From the NCBI GenBank assembly GCA_020072565.1, contig JAIQGI010000007.1:186001-250000 (forward strand): DNA of 64,000 nt. The letters are read 5' to 3'. A program made the translations under genes and the position numbers. Origin of the DNA: Terriglobia bacterium (GTDB taxonomy: Bacteria > Acidobacteriota > UBA6911). The notes beneath the pieces were generated by a model. The model did not search any database, was not told where the DNA came from, and saw nothing but the letters and a program-made list of their open reading frames with translations. Below, one piece after another: positions 1-8,846 of this stretch. Position 1 is the first letter of the stretch. The number at the start of each line of letters is the position of its first letter.

Positions 1-739
1 CGGTAAACCTTTTACTTCCATATTTTGTCCTGGCGTGCTTGAGTTCATCGAGCACATTCGATGCTTCACGATATCGCCAATCTCCGCCCATAATCGCCGG
101 CATCGAGCAGTACGAGCAGTGATACGGGCATCCTCGGCTGCTCAAGAGGGGATATTCCCATATCACTCCGCCATTCGCCGTCACCGAAGTGAAGCTGTTA
201 TAGTTCGGAAAACCAACACTATCAAGGTCTATGGTGTTGGGCCCGCACGGATTGCGCTGCAAGGCACCATCCTGCCAATAAAGCAGGCCATCCATCTCAC
301 CGATCTTAGCGTCACCCTTTAAACACTCACACAACGCGGGCAGCCGATCTTCTCCCTCCCCTTGAATGCCGAAGTCAATCTTATTCTCACCAACATATTT
401 TAAGCCGTCCAACGTAATGTGCGGGCCGCCGACAACAGTAGTAATTCGAGGGCGCCTCTCCCGGACAGATCTCAATATCCGATTCGCCACCTCGGCCGTG
501 AAAGTCTTTACTGAAATTCCCGCCACTTCAGGTTCGAATGCATTCAAAACAGAATCGATCCTCTGCTCCACTTCGCGAAAAGAAAGATCAGCGTTGGGAT
601 CACCGCACGAACCCATAGTAAGATTATTTAAGTCAAGAACCCTTATTTCATGCTTTTCCCTCAGAACCTCGGACAAGTATCCAAGGCCAGTATTGAGTCC
701 CTTATTTTTTCCGGGCGGATCGATCAGCAAAATTCTCAT
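1..739 (-). CDS. B12-binding radical SAM protein (3' end outside window)
   Basis: The frame starts at the ATG at 739 and runs off the window edge, so only the first 246 residues are present. The N terminus (MRILLIDPPG, followed by a GLGYLSEVL segment) and the VVGGPH segment near residue 120 are typical of the cobalamin-binding Rossmann domain of B12-dependent radical SAM enzymes. The SRGCPYHCSYC motif gives the CX3CX2C iron-sulfur ligands Cys204, Cys208 and Cys211. Family knowledge: such enzymes carry out radical methylations and rearrangements; the substrate cannot be read from this sequence. A second member of the family lies next to it on the same strand (1132-2634), separated by repeat copy A. 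Confidence 0.9.
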   Translation of the reverse strand, partial: MRILLIDPPGKNKGLNTGLGYLSEVLREKHEIRVLDLNNLTMGSCGDPNADLSFREVEQRIDSVLNAFEPEVAGISVKTFTAEVANRILRSVRERRPRITTVVGGPHITLDGLKYVGENKIDFGIQGEGEDRLPALCECLKGDAKIGEMDGLLYWQDGALQRNPCGPNTIDLDSVGFPNYNSFTSVTANGGVIWEYPLLSSRGCPYHCSYCSMPAIMGGDWRYREASNVLDELKHARTKYGSKRFT

Positions 740-1131
740 GATTGCACGGCCGACAACAGCAATAGGCTCGGGGCAGGTAATTGACGACTTTCAGGCATCT
801 TTCGAGATCCTCACCGTCCTCGAACGCTACGCTCCAAATGTGAAAAATACATTCAGCCTGAATTATTCATGAAGCAGAACCGCACGCCCGTGATAAGCAA
901 CAGGATTGGACGCGGGTAAACGCGGGCACGAGCTTTTGCCGCGCCCCGGAACGGGCAAGCAAGACGGCAAAAGCTCCTGCACACCGACCAAGACCGGACG
1001 GTCGACGTCGGGCAGCGTTTTCGCGCGTCCAAAACTGCATTTTGATCGCACATTCAGGAATGATCCGGGTTAGCAGGATCTGCGTTCGTTGGTTTTTAGC
1101 GCGGGGCAACAGATGGGGCATGCCTAACCTA
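740..1131. other. Intergenic stretch holding repeat copy A
   Basis: No convincing gene. From 856 to 1073 it is filled by a nested-hairpin repeat with terminal inverted repeats. Between 740 and 855 the minus strand stays open into the start of the upstream radical SAM gene, but I could not recognise a protein there. Confidence 0.6.
856..1073. repeat. Interspersed TIR/hairpin element, copy A
   Basis: The left end reads CCTGAATTATTCATGAAG and the right end, reverse-complemented, reads TAACCCGGATCATTCCTGAA, so the ends are imperfect inverted repeats. Inside is a second inverted pair (GGACGCGGGTAAACGC against GCGTTTTCGCGCGTCC). Relative to copy B (2670-2803), copy A carries about 85 extra bases in the loop, and that insert has its own 12-bp hairpin (GAGCTTTTGCCG/CGGCAAAAGCTC). 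No coding capacity is evident. Confidence 0.85.
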
Positions 1132-2634
1132 TTACGACCACAGTCTCTTGATAGTGCGCGTGAGGGTGTACACATTCCCGACCCTCTTGAGAGATTTTAT
1201 AGGATGCGATATTCCGATCTTGAAAAGGAGTCTCCGGTACACTTTAGAGGTGAATTCCCTGCTCATGTTTTCCACATCGGCCGGCGAGAAGGATTCTGTT
1301 CCTATCAGGCCATAACCGTCGGGGATAAAGGCTTCGGAGAGTGTTTGGGGCGTAACCGGCCTGGCAAGATAACCTTTGCTCTCGCACAAGGCGTAGAGCT
1401 CAGTACCGTATATCGGGGTGGCGATGAGGTTGATAACTTCCACTCCATAGTCGTCCATGAGATGCAGGGCAAAGTCGACGGTCTTCCGCATGTTGCCCAA
1501 TGTCTCTCCCGGGAACCCGAGGATAAAAAAGGCTCTCAAGGGCAGATCCACGTTTCTGCAGCGCCTGGCAAACTCCTCCACGTCCGGCAGCCGGATCCCC
1601 TTGCGCACGATATGGTTTAGAACCTCCTGGTCACCCGACTCCACACCCATGCTCAGGGATTTGCATCCCGACCGTTTAAACTTCTTGAGAATCGCTTCAG
1701 TGATCGCCAGATTCACACGTATGCCGTTCGGCGTGTCCCACGTGACGGATCTTTCGGCCAAAACATCCACAAATTTCAGAAAGCGGTCCAGGTCAAACAT
1801 CAAATTATCATCTTCAAAGTGGATGTGCCCCACTTTGTAGGCATCCGACACGTACCTAATGTGCCTGGCGACATAATCGGCTGAATGGGGACGCCATGCC
1901 TTACCCATGCTTTGAGAAACAGAACAAAAAACGCAACGATAGGGGCAGCCCCTGCTGGTAATCATGGACATGTTGCGTTTTACGTCACGATCCCTGGTAT
2001 ATATCCCCTTTTTATAGAGGGTCAGATAGCAATTCATGTCGATCAGGTGGTAAGCCGGAAACGGAATCCTATCAATATCCTCCAAACGCGCGTGGTCCTC
2101 TGATTCCAGAATGCCGTCGCCTTGACGAAATGCGATTCCGCCGACCTGATCCAGACGCCGTTCCCCTCTGAAATATTCAATAAGCTCACCCGTGATCTCC
2201 TCGCCTTCGGTGCGGGCAGCAATATCGATGCTGCGATTCTCCAGGAAACGGTGCGCCCGGCAGGAAACGTTTGCACCGCCGACCACTACGGAAATCGACG
2301 CATCAACATCCTTAACCAACTCGGCGGTTGCCAGAACATTTTCCTCCTGGGTGGCAAATTGGCTCGATATCCCTACAATATCCGGCTTGAATTCTTCGAT
2401 CTCCCGCCGCAGCAACTGTGGAACGAGCCCATAATAAACCTTGTCATTCGAATCCCATGCCTCTGCGCGCGGAGCGGTAAGGCAGTCAAGGACTCTGACA
2501 CGACATCCCTTTGCTTCCAGCGCAGCCGCCACATAAAGAATTCCCAGTGGCAAACCTATCGAGCCCTGCACCGAGGACCTGTGGGTTTTGGCCCGGAAAG
2601 AATGCGAAGGATTTATGAGTAAGATTTTTTCCAT
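1132..2634 (-). CDS. B12-binding radical SAM protein
   Basis: 500 residues, a usual length for cobalamin-dependent radical SAM proteins. Residues 1-150 form the B12-binding Rossmann part (MEKILLINPS, LGILYVAAALEAKG, VVVGGANVS). SRGCPYRCVFC gives CX3CX2C ligands Cys230, Cys234 and Cys237, followed by the TIM-barrel region (HFEDDNLMFD, GVESGDQEVL, FFILGFPGET) seen in this class. The ATG at 2634 starts directly on the B12 domain. It probably acts in the cytoplasm on a lipid, sugar or nucleotide-sugar, but the substrate is unknown. It is followed by another radical SAM gene and preceded by repeat copy B and a glycosyltransferase, so a role in modifying the EPS or its carrier is only an inference. 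Confidence 0.92.
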   Translation of the reverse strand: MEKILLINPSHSFRAKTHRSSVQGSIGLPLGILYVAAALEAKGCRVRVLDCLTAPRAEAWDSNDKVYYGLVPQLLRREIEEFKPDIVGISSQFATQEENVLATAELVKDVDASISVVVGGANVSCRAHRFLENRSIDIAARTEGEEITGELIEYFRGERRLDQVGGIAFRQGDGILESEDHARLEDIDRIPFPAYHLIDMNCYLTLYKKGIYTRDRDVKRNMSMITSRGCPYRCVFCSVSQSMGKAWRPHSADYVARHIRYVSDAYKVGHIHFEDDNLMFDLDRFLKFVDVLAERSVTWDTPNGIRVNLAITEAILKKFKRSGCKSLSMGVESGDQEVLNHIVRKGIRLPDVEEFARRCRNVDLPLRAFFILGFPGETLGNMRKTVDFALHLMDDYGVEVINLIATPIYGTELYALCESKGYLARPVTPQTLSEAFIPDGYGLIGTESFSPADVENMSREFTSKVYRRLLFKIGISHPIKSLKRVGNVYTLTRTIKRLWS

Positions 2635-2669
2635 CGTGGTATTTTTAATTCCCGCATTGAACCTACGGC

Positions 2670-2803
2670 TTAACCTGATTTATTCATGAAGCAGAACCGC
2701 ACGCTCGCAAAAAGCAAGAAAATTGGACGCGGATAAACGCGGGCAGCGTTTTTCCGCGTCCAAATTGCACTTTGGTCGCACATTCATGAATGATCCGGGT
2801 TAA
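2670..2803. repeat. Interspersed TIR/hairpin element, copy B (simplest copy)
   Basis: The ends are inverted repeats: TTAACCTGATTTATTCATG on the left, TTAACCCGGATCATTCATG on the reverse complement of the right. The centre is a near-palindrome, TTGGACGCGGATAAACGC facing GCGTTTTTCCGCGTCCAA across a four-base loop. Flanks and core match copy A closely; copy B lacks the inserted inner hairpin of A and may be the basic unit. Confidence 0.88.
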
Positions 2804-2899
2804 CAGAATTATCCTGCGAGCGGGATCCATCGTGGCGACCTGAGCAGCAATGGTTTTAAAGAGAGCTCAATGAAAAAAACTAAAGATGCTGCAGCAGTT

Positions 2900-3820
2900 T
2901 CATGCATCGGCGATTTGCCGCGCCCCGGATTTTGATGCAGACAGCACTGCGGAATAATATCCCAATGCCGTAGCAATCTGCGAAAGAGCTAAAAGGCAGA
3001 AAGCTAGCACTCTTTGACTGAACTGGGCGTACTCCTTCAATATCAATTGGAACAGAGCGGCATATCCCCTCGAAGACATCAGCTTTTGTTCGGGGTATCT
3101 AGCATAGATCCTATAGGCCGCTTTCCCATAATTGAAATTCTTTCTGGCAAAAGAGCGCAAGGTCAAATCCCTGTCGTGATAGACAATTACGCTTTCATCC
3201 AGAATCAAGCTCCCGCCCTGTTTCAACAATCTGATATTAAGATCCCTGTCTTCGCCGGATGCTCTCTTGAAACGGTCATCGAACCGCCCCACCCTGTCCA
3301 AACTCGTTTTTTTATACCCGGCGTTGCAGGTCGACAAAAACACACTTGCCGGATCAGCGGACCTCTGACGCAGGTACCAGTTGAAAAAATCCGCATTGAC
3401 CCTGCAAAAAATGCTGTCGTTTGCGTCACTTGCCACACATCCGCCTATGCCGTCGGCATCGGGGAATTTGCCCCATGCCTTGATGGTGGCTTCGAGCCAG
3501 TTGGACACCGGCATGCTGTCATCATCCAAAAACAGGATGATATCTCCCTGTGCCTTCTCTATTCCGAAATTTCTGGCGGCAGCCGGTCCCTGGTGGTCCT
3601 GAACGTAATAACGGATCCTGATTCGGTCTCTCAGAACCGAAACGGCCCGAGGTTCCCTGCCATCCCCGCCGTCGTTGACAATAATGATCTCGATGCCCTC
3701 TTTGTCGCCATTCTGGTCCGCCAAGGCTTGAACGCATCTCTCCAACACATCGACGGTGTTGTATGTGGGTATAACAATAGAAAACCTCGGCCGGCTCTTC
3801 GCTGACATTATTTCAGGCAT
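2900..3820 (-). CDS. Family 2 glycosyltransferase
   Basis: 306 residues. FSIVIPTYN at residues 13-21 and the DDD metal/nucleotide-sugar motif at 99-101 (ILFLDDDSMPV) define a GT-A inverting glycosyltransferase; GEDRDLNIRLL near residue 190 supplies the usual ED acceptor-site motif. The C-terminal part has one or two hydrophobic stretches (RVLAFCLLALSQIATALGYY) that may anchor it to the inner membrane. ATG 3820 gives MPEIM; the ATG four codons further in is an alternative. It presumably adds a sugar to a lipid-linked intermediate; donor and acceptor are unknown. It runs in the same direction as the membrane protein and FAD oxidoreductase just upstream. Confidence 0.92.
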   Translation of the reverse strand: MPEIMSAKSRPRFSIVIPTYNTVDVLERCVQALADQNGDKEGIEIIIVNDGGDGREPRAVSVLRDRIRIRYYVQDHQGPAAARNFGIEKAQGDIILFLDDDSMPVSNWLEATIKAWGKFPDADGIGGCVASDANDSIFCRVNADFFNWYLRQRSADPASVFLSTCNAGYKKTSLDRVGRFDDRFKRASGEDRDLNIRLLKQGGSLILDESVIVYHDRDLTLRSFARKNFNYGKAAYRIYARYPEQKLMSSRGYAALFQLILKEYAQFSQRVLAFCLLALSQIATALGYYSAVLSASKSGARQIADA

Positions 3821-3856
3821 GCAAACCTTAAAAGTACATTTCTCGAAACCAAAAAT

Positions 3857-4186
3857 TCAGTTTCTGATCTCAACAATTTTATTATAAATCCAGCCGATCA
3901 TCGCTCCGCTGACCGTGCCGATGGCAAACCCATAGGCGAAACCAACAAGGCTGCCGAAAAACGAGACCCGATAGCCGATAAAGTACTGGCTCAAGAGCTG
4001 CAAGTGCGGACCGACACCAGGTTGGCCGGTCGCAGTCATCTGCGGCCCCTTGAGCACCAGCCAGTTGGTCGCCGCGAAAACAGACAGGCCCATCAGCAGA
4101 CCAAGAATCAAGCCTATCAACTTTGCATTAAGCAAGATGATCCCGCTAAACAGTTTGTCGTCTTCTGTGGATTTGATTCGCGCCAT
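3857..4186 (-). CDS. Small membrane protein, paralogue of the tail of the adjacent FAD oxidoreductase
   Basis: About 109 residues from the ATG at 4186 (MARIKSTEDDK). A TTG at 4213, almost touching the stop of the upstream gene, would add nine residues. Two to three hydrophobic segments are visible (LIGLILGLLMGLSVFAAT and SFFGSLVGFAYGFAIGTV). The segment GPHLQLLSQYFIGY matches GPNLQLISQYFPGY in the C-terminal part of the neighbouring oxidoreductase, and the surrounding helices also align (NWLVLKG with LWLVIKG; GFAYGFAIG with LLFGFTSGF). It is therefore the same domain as a separate protein. Function is unknown; a membrane anchor or partner for the oxidoreductase is an inference. Confidence 0.8.
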   Translation of the reverse strand: MARIKSTEDDKLFSGIILLNAKLIGLILGLLMGLSVFAATNWLVLKGPQMTATGQPGVGPHLQLLSQYFIGYRVSFFGSLVGFAYGFAIGTVSGAMIGWIYNKIVEIRN

Positions 4187-4213
4187 ATTCGCACCCGTAA
4201 ACGTCCAACTCAA

Positions 4214-6010
4214 TCAATATTGATCCAAGAAATCCCTGAATGAGAGCAGTTCAGTCGTCTTTTTCACACGATAAAGATATAATGCCAATAAGGCGTTGCG
4301 CAGATAGGCAAAAAGCCATCCGAACAGGAATCCCGAAGTGAAGCCGAACAGCAGCCCGTCGAATGCACCCCTCACGGTCACTGCATAACCAGGGAAATAT
4401 TGCGAAATCAGCTGGAGATTTGGCCCGACGACCTGTCCGCCTTTTATCACAAGCCAAAGCGTTGCCATAAACATGAACAGCCCGGACACAGTCCCGATGG
4501 CAGTTGCAAATCCGAACTTGTCCATTCGGGAAAATGCCCGGATGATGGCGGCGTCGGAGATGCTCCTCGCAGGCTCCTCTGCAGCCTCCGCCCTCTGTTC
4601 TTCGTGATACTCCTGTTCCACGTTGATTCTCCACAGGTCGTGCCGGGCCCCAAAGACATTCTCGACTGCCAGCATCGCAGTAAGCATCGAGTGGTCCTGA
4701 TTGTTGTATCTGTGCATGCCGTTGCGGCCCACAAGTTGAAGGTTGCCGATCCCGCCCAAAAAGCTGCGCACAATGTCCAACATGTCACGGTACTTTGAAT
4801 CGTAGGCCGGATACGCTTTTGCCATGCGCACAACTCTGCCGTCTTCTACATCAGAACTCCTTGCCAGGCCGAGATCTTCCATTTCCCTCTTCCCGAGCTC
4901 GATCAGTTCCCGGTCGGTCATATTCCAGGTCTCATCCCCCTCAAAACAAAAGTACTCGAGGCCGAGACAAGTCTTGGCGGAATCCGGCACCATGTACGGG
5001 CTCCAATTTTTAAAGTTCTGCACTCTGCCCACTTTTACACTCGGATCGTGAATATAAATCCAGTTGTCGGGGAACAAAGCTGCCTTATTGACGACGAGCG
5101 CGACTGTGAGAAAATCCCGGTAGTTAAGGTTGCAGGCAGCCTCAAGCACGGCATCCGGGACTGCCGGCCGCAGTTTTTGAACGAGTTCCCTGACAGGCAT
5201 GCTGCTGATAAAATCGGTCCCGTAAAAAAGTTCATTCTGGCCGTTTCTCCTCACCTCCAATGCCTCCACCCTGCTGCTGGTCTTGTCCCAGAGAATCGCG
5301 TCGACCTCGGACTGCAAACAGACCCGGCTGCCGTTGTTTCCGACAATGTCCGACACCGTCTGCCACATCATCCCGGGCCCGAATTTCGGGTAGTCAAAGG
5401 AGTCGATCAATGTCCGGATTACACCTCCCCGGCCAGTGTTTTGAGTGTCCTTTAAGAGGGCATTGCGAACGGCGCTCAGCAGAGAGAGCCCTTTGATCCT
5501 CTGTGCCGCCCATTCGGCTCTTATCTCATTGCAGGGTATGCCCCATACTTTTTCGGTGTAGGTTTTGAAAAAAGTGTTATAGAGACGTTTCCCGAAACGA
5601 TTCGAAACCCATTCCTCAAAGGTTTCCTCATTCTTATATGGAAACAGATGAGCATGAAGATAACTGAGGATTATCAGTGTGCTGTTCCAGATCCCCAGAC
5701 CGAACAGGGCATTCCAGGGGCGGAGCGGGTAAAAAAAGAACTTCTTGTTGTAATAAATCCGTGAGAGGCGCTTGCGATGGAGCATGTCTTCATTGAGCAC
5801 CTCTTTCCACATATCCTCCGCTGCCTTGATTTTCGTAAAAAAGCGGTGACCGCCGATGTCGAATAAATAGCCCTTGTAATTGACGGTTCGAGAAATCCCG
5901 CCGACCAATTGGTCCTTTTCCAGCACCACGAATTCAGCGCCGCGCTTATGCAATTGGTAGGCGGCAGTCAATCCGGCCGCGCCTGCGCCAATTATGACCA
6001 CTTTTTTCAT
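4214..6010 (-). CDS. FAD-dependent oxidoreductase with C-terminal membrane domain
   Basis: 598 residues. The N terminus VVIIGAGAAGLTAAYQLHK (GxGxxG at 8-13) with an acidic end to the second strand (VVLEKD) is the FAD-binding Rossmann fold of amine-oxidase/UDP-galactopyranose-mutase-like flavoproteins. GGISRTVNYKGYLFDIGGH and the later LQLVGRNGMHRYNNQDHSM segment fit the family often found in polysaccharide loci. From about residue 500 the protein changes to a hydrophobic domain (IGTVSGLFMFMATLWLVIKG, then GPNLQLISQYFPGY and two more helices) not normal for these enzymes. That tail is repeated as the separate small protein immediately downstream. Reaction is uncertain: a redox or ring-altering step on a lipid-linked sugar is possible. 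Confidence 0.88.
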   Translation of the reverse strand: MKKVVIIGAGAAGLTAAYQLHKRGAEFVVLEKDQLVGGISRTVNYKGYLFDIGGHRFFTKIKAAEDMWKEVLNEDMLHRKRLSRIYYNKKFFFYPLRPWNALFGLGIWNSTLIILSYLHAHLFPYKNEETFEEWVSNRFGKRLYNTFFKTYTEKVWGIPCNEIRAEWAAQRIKGLSLLSAVRNALLKDTQNTGRGGVIRTLIDSFDYPKFGPGMMWQTVSDIVGNNGSRVCLQSEVDAILWDKTSSRVEALEVRRNGQNELFYGTDFISSMPVRELVQKLRPAVPDAVLEAACNLNYRDFLTVALVVNKAALFPDNWIYIHDPSVKVGRVQNFKNWSPYMVPDSAKTCLGLEYFCFEGDETWNMTDRELIELGKREMEDLGLARSSDVEDGRVVRMAKAYPAYDSKYRDMLDIVRSFLGGIGNLQLVGRNGMHRYNNQDHSMLTAMLAVENVFGARHDLWRINVEQEYHEEQRAEAAEEPARSISDAAIIRAFSRMDKFGFATAIGTVSGLFMFMATLWLVIKGGQVVGPNLQLISQYFPGYAVTVRGAFDGLLFGFTSGFLFGWLFAYLRNALLALYLYRVKKTTELLSFRDFLDQY

Positions 6011-6134
6011 GTCGTCGTGTCTGGTGATTTCACACCCTCAAGGATGACTGCATATATAATTTGAGTACCAGCAAGGCCTCGTGCCGACATCCCTGACCCG
6101 CCGCAGCTGCTTCCCGAAGCGATCTCCAGACGCT
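6011..6134. other. Upstream region of the FAD oxidoreductase
   Basis: Short AT-richer leader region ahead of the minus-strand oxidoreductase. It should carry that gene's promoter, but I could not identify a clear -35/-10 pair. Confidence 0.3.
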
Positions 6135-6458
6135 GACCCGGCTTATTCATCAATCAAGGGGAAAAACAGATCTGTGGACCGCGAAAAACGCAAACGGCTG
6201 CCGACCGTTTTGAACTTGCCGGCGTGCAGGATTTTTTGCCGCCTCGCAGGGGTCGGCGTTTCGCGCTGATCGTGCATGCAAGGAACGGGCTGCCGACCGC
6301 TTGCGCTCGTCTGTCTCGAACGGATGCCGCGCAACCACGGGAGTTCGACGGCCCGTTGCTGGCAAGCACGGCGACACAAGCTCATGTCCGCATCCATCTG
6401 CGGCCAATTCCCTGGTGTTTTTCTGCTTGCCATTAAACTTCATGAGCAGTTCAGGTTA
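6135..6458. repeat. Interspersed TIR/hairpin element, copy C (longest copy)
   Basis: The left end (TGACCCGGCTTATTCATCAA) and the reverse complement of the right end (TAACCTGAACTGCTCATGAA) are inverted repeats. The right about 55 bases, reverse-complemented, match the left part of copy D (8608-8754), including TGGCAAGCAGAAAAA and GGGAATTGG. The left part matches copy G (63813-63986), and the CGCAGGGGTC block followed by TTTCGCGCTGATCGTGC is shared with G. Short open frames across it are by-products of GC-rich repeats. Confidence 0.82.
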
Positions 6459-7101
6459 GAATCCGGGGCAAAGCGACCGTAGAAGCGTTGGCGGTGCTTC
6501 GCCTTCTCGGTTACAGGACGATACTCCAGTAACTCATTGATTTATAACTGGTTATTACACAATGCGCGTGGAAACCGGCAAGCCGGCCGGCAATCATCGT
6601 CACTATCTTAGGAGTCAAAATCCGAGTCGAGCGAGGGCGGTCGCGTGCGCTGGCTCGAATCCGATCGTTCCTCTATTGGTGCTTACTTCTGGCGCGATGT
6701 AGCCAGCCACGCTTTATCTTGTACATTGATCCGATTCAATAGGTACTGCCGAAGCTACAAACAGATTTTGAACTGGTCTGTCCTCCCCGCCGGCACCCTT
6801 GCGGCGGATCCTGCCCACAGCATTTCTAGTTTGCTTAAAGCCTGCAATACAAGACTATGAAGCTTTTCGGCATGAGGGGGTCTGTTACATAAATACTATT
6901 TTTACGCAGTCAAATCAACCTGAATTCAACGCGGACGCTGTCCCGGCGTATGAGCGCCAACCGCCTTCTTCGGAACTAAGAAACCGACATGCCAACCTCC
7001 TGACTTGTTCACGCTGCGCCGCCCGTTGCATGAAAATGAAGCCGCGCCGACCGGGGTCGTATTTGACGGGGGATAGCCCGTCACTGTGCGGTCCGGAGTG
7101 G
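6459..7101. other. Gene-free stretch, no recognised feature
   Basis: About 640 bases with several short open frames on both strands, none with a recognisable domain, good ribosome-binding site or neighbour-like composition. It may contain decayed sequence. A GGCTCGAATCC string near 6650 recalls a tRNA T-loop, but flanking bases do not pair. Confidence 0.4.
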
Positions 7102-8196
7102 TCAGGACCGGCACGGAGGGCTGGATGCACGCTCAGATTTCGTTCCTCGATCGCCCTTAACTTCCTGTAGGCCTGCAAGTCTCAGCTCCTCTTGAGTCCG
7201 CTCCCCCAACCTGGCCATGCGGCCGATGGAAAGACCCTCTCTGTTCAAGAAAACCAATCCAGCAATGATCATGGGAGCCATCGAAAGAACATAACAGCCA
7301 TTGCCGATTCCAGCCGCTTGCGAGTGCAGATCTTGCAGGGACAGGTAGCGCGAAAAAAAGTTCACCAATCCCAGGCTCATGAAAAACTGAAATCCTCCAA
7401 CCCCAGCCGGAGTCGGGATAGAGACTCCCACGACGGTCAGCACCACAAGAAGTACAGTTCCCGCAAGGGGAAAACCGCTCAGATAGGCGCGGACCAGACA
7501 CCAGAGCTGCATGGTTATGGCAAGCCATATGGCGAACGACAGAAGAACCACTCGAGGCATTGCCCCACGGCTCTGAAGAGCGCGGAAGCCGTCCAGGAAG
7601 TGCAAGACCAGGCCCCTGATTCTCAGCGGAATTCGGTCGGCCCAGTGAGTGCTTCGCATCAGCAGAGCGGCTATTGCGAATCCAATGCCAAGTGCAATCA
7701 AGCCCTTGATGGAGTAGCTGCGAACGCTGATGATGATCTCCTTTCCCCGTTCCGCATTCGGGGAGTAGCGCTGGCTGAAGAATATGAGGTAGCCTACAAA
7801 AAAGATCAGCACGGTGACCGTGTCCAGGATTCTCTCGAAAACAGAGGCCGCAATGACTGTGGCGACCGACAGTTTTTCCTTCCGGGCCAGGATCACCGAG
7901 GCTGCGACTTCGCCGGTGCGAGGCGGAATGACATTTACCGCATATTTGACCAGGGTCAGCGCCAAGAGGTTCTGGTAGGAGATGTTCGCCTTTGAGGGTG
8001 TCAGCAGTACCCCCCAGCGCGCGGCACGCAGAAGCATGTGCAGCGTCACGAAGCATAACCCGGCCAGTAGCAACAGTGGGCTGCCTTGAATCATAACGTG
8101 GAGCGCGTTTCCCCAATCGGGAACCGAGCGATAAATGAGATAGCCGATGAGAAATGTCAACCCGATGCTGATGATTATCTGTGCAAGTCTGCGCAT
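7102..8196 (-). CDS. Lysylphosphatidylglycerol synthase TM/YbhN (UPF0104) family membrane protein
   Basis: 364 residues with about eight hydrophobic segments (LAQIIISIGLTFLIGYLIY, LLLLAGLCFVTLHMLLRA, DTVTVLIFFVGYLIFF, GTVLLVVLTVVGVSIPTP). The family signature ...VIPPRTGEVAAS and a second GVSIPTPAGVGGFQFF segment are present. The ATG at 8196 has GAGGAG about five bases upstream and is preferred to the TTG one codon earlier. The family includes AglD- and MprF-type membrane domains implicated in flipping or handling lipid-linked intermediates; in an EPS locus a lipid-carrier role is plausible but unproven. It stands alone, bounded by gene-free stretches on both sides. Confidence 0.88.
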   Translation of the reverse strand: MRRLAQIIISIGLTFLIGYLIYRSVPDWGNALHVMIQGSPLLLLAGLCFVTLHMLLRAARWGVLLTPSKANISYQNLLALTLVKYAVNVIPPRTGEVAASVILARKEKLSVATVIAASVFERILDTVTVLIFFVGYLIFFSQRYSPNAERGKEIIISVRSYSIKGLIALGIGFAIAALLMRSTHWADRIPLRIRGLVLHFLDGFRALQSRGAMPRVVLLSFAIWLAITMQLWCLVRAYLSGFPLAGTVLLVVLTVVGVSIPTPAGVGGFQFFMSLGLVNFFSRYLSLQDLHSQAAGIGNGCYVLSMAPMIIAGLVFLNREGLSIGRMARLGERTQEELRLAGLQEVKGDRGTKSERASSPPCRS

Positions 8197-8607
8197 CAAA
8201 CTCCTCGTACCACTCCTGCAATCCTTTTTTGCCGCCGGTCTGGACCCATGCTGTGCGAGAATTTGAGGTATGTCAACTGGAAGTATCGCGGCTTGCTTGC
8301 AGAGGCGAGAGGATTTGACTGCAACCGTCGAGCGCTTACTGGGCCCGGGAACGTCGTGGCCATCAGCTTGCTAGAAAACAAAGCTAAGCCAATAGCGAAG
8401 GCAAGGCAGCCGGGCCGTCGAACTACACAAGGTTTAACGACTGCCGGCCGGGATTCCATTGGCTCAGCAGGAGCCGGCCCCTCAGCCCCCGCCAGGTGCA
8501 GACGCGCGCGGTGACGGCATCCCAAGCAGCCAACCCGGCACTGTCCCGGGGTGCACATGGCCGAGAACGGAAATCTTGCGACGTTTGCCTGGCATTGTCT
8601 TCTGCGC
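8197..8607. other. Gene-free stretch upstream of the YbhN-like gene
   Basis: About 400 bases. A minus-strand open frame of 120 codons crosses it, with one hydrophobic patch (CLAFAIGLALF), but it has no recognisable domain and an Arg/Pro/Cys-rich composition typical of a chance frame. No terminator or RNA gene was recognised. Confidence 0.35.
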
Positions 8608-8754
8608 TAACCTGAACTGTTCACGAAGTTGGATGGCAAGCAGAAAAAAACAAGGGAATTGGACGCCGACAAGGTCAAGACTGTCGGAGTCCGCCTGCGT
8701 CTTCCGGCGTCCCAGGATCTGTTTTTGCCATTCACTCATGAATGATCCGGGATA
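8608..8754. repeat. Interspersed TIR/hairpin element, copy D (inverted orientation)
   Basis: Left end TAACCTGAACTGTTCACGAA; reverse complement of the right end reads TATCCCGGATCATTCATGAG, an imperfect inverted repeat. The inner pair is GGACGCCG/CGGCGTCC. Compared with copies C and G it lies in the opposite orientation: its left part equals the reverse complement of their right parts (TTGGATGGCAAGCA with G, TGGCAAGCAGAAAAA with C). Confidence 0.85.
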
Positions 8755-8846
8755 ACGGACTGAGTCCACACAAGATGCAGGACCTCTCGTCCGGTCACGG
8801 CGGTGCTAACCCGTACCCTTGGCGGCCGGGTGAGAGTTTTTTGATA

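Noticed and set aside
712-850. Minus-strand open frame (FEDGEDLERCLKVV) between repeat A and the first radical SAM gene
   Set aside because: Reads somewhat like protein but has no start codon, ends in another gene, and I could not match it to a family; it may be a gene remnant cut by the repeat.
6640-6670. GGCTCGAATCC string recalling a tRNA T-arm
   Set aside because: The flanking five bases on each side do not pair and no acceptor or anticodon stem could be laid out.
8196-8558. 120-codon minus-strand frame with one hydrophobic patch
   Set aside because: Arg/Pro/Cys-rich, no ribosome-binding site, no recognisable domain, and it overlaps the start of the YbhN-like gene.
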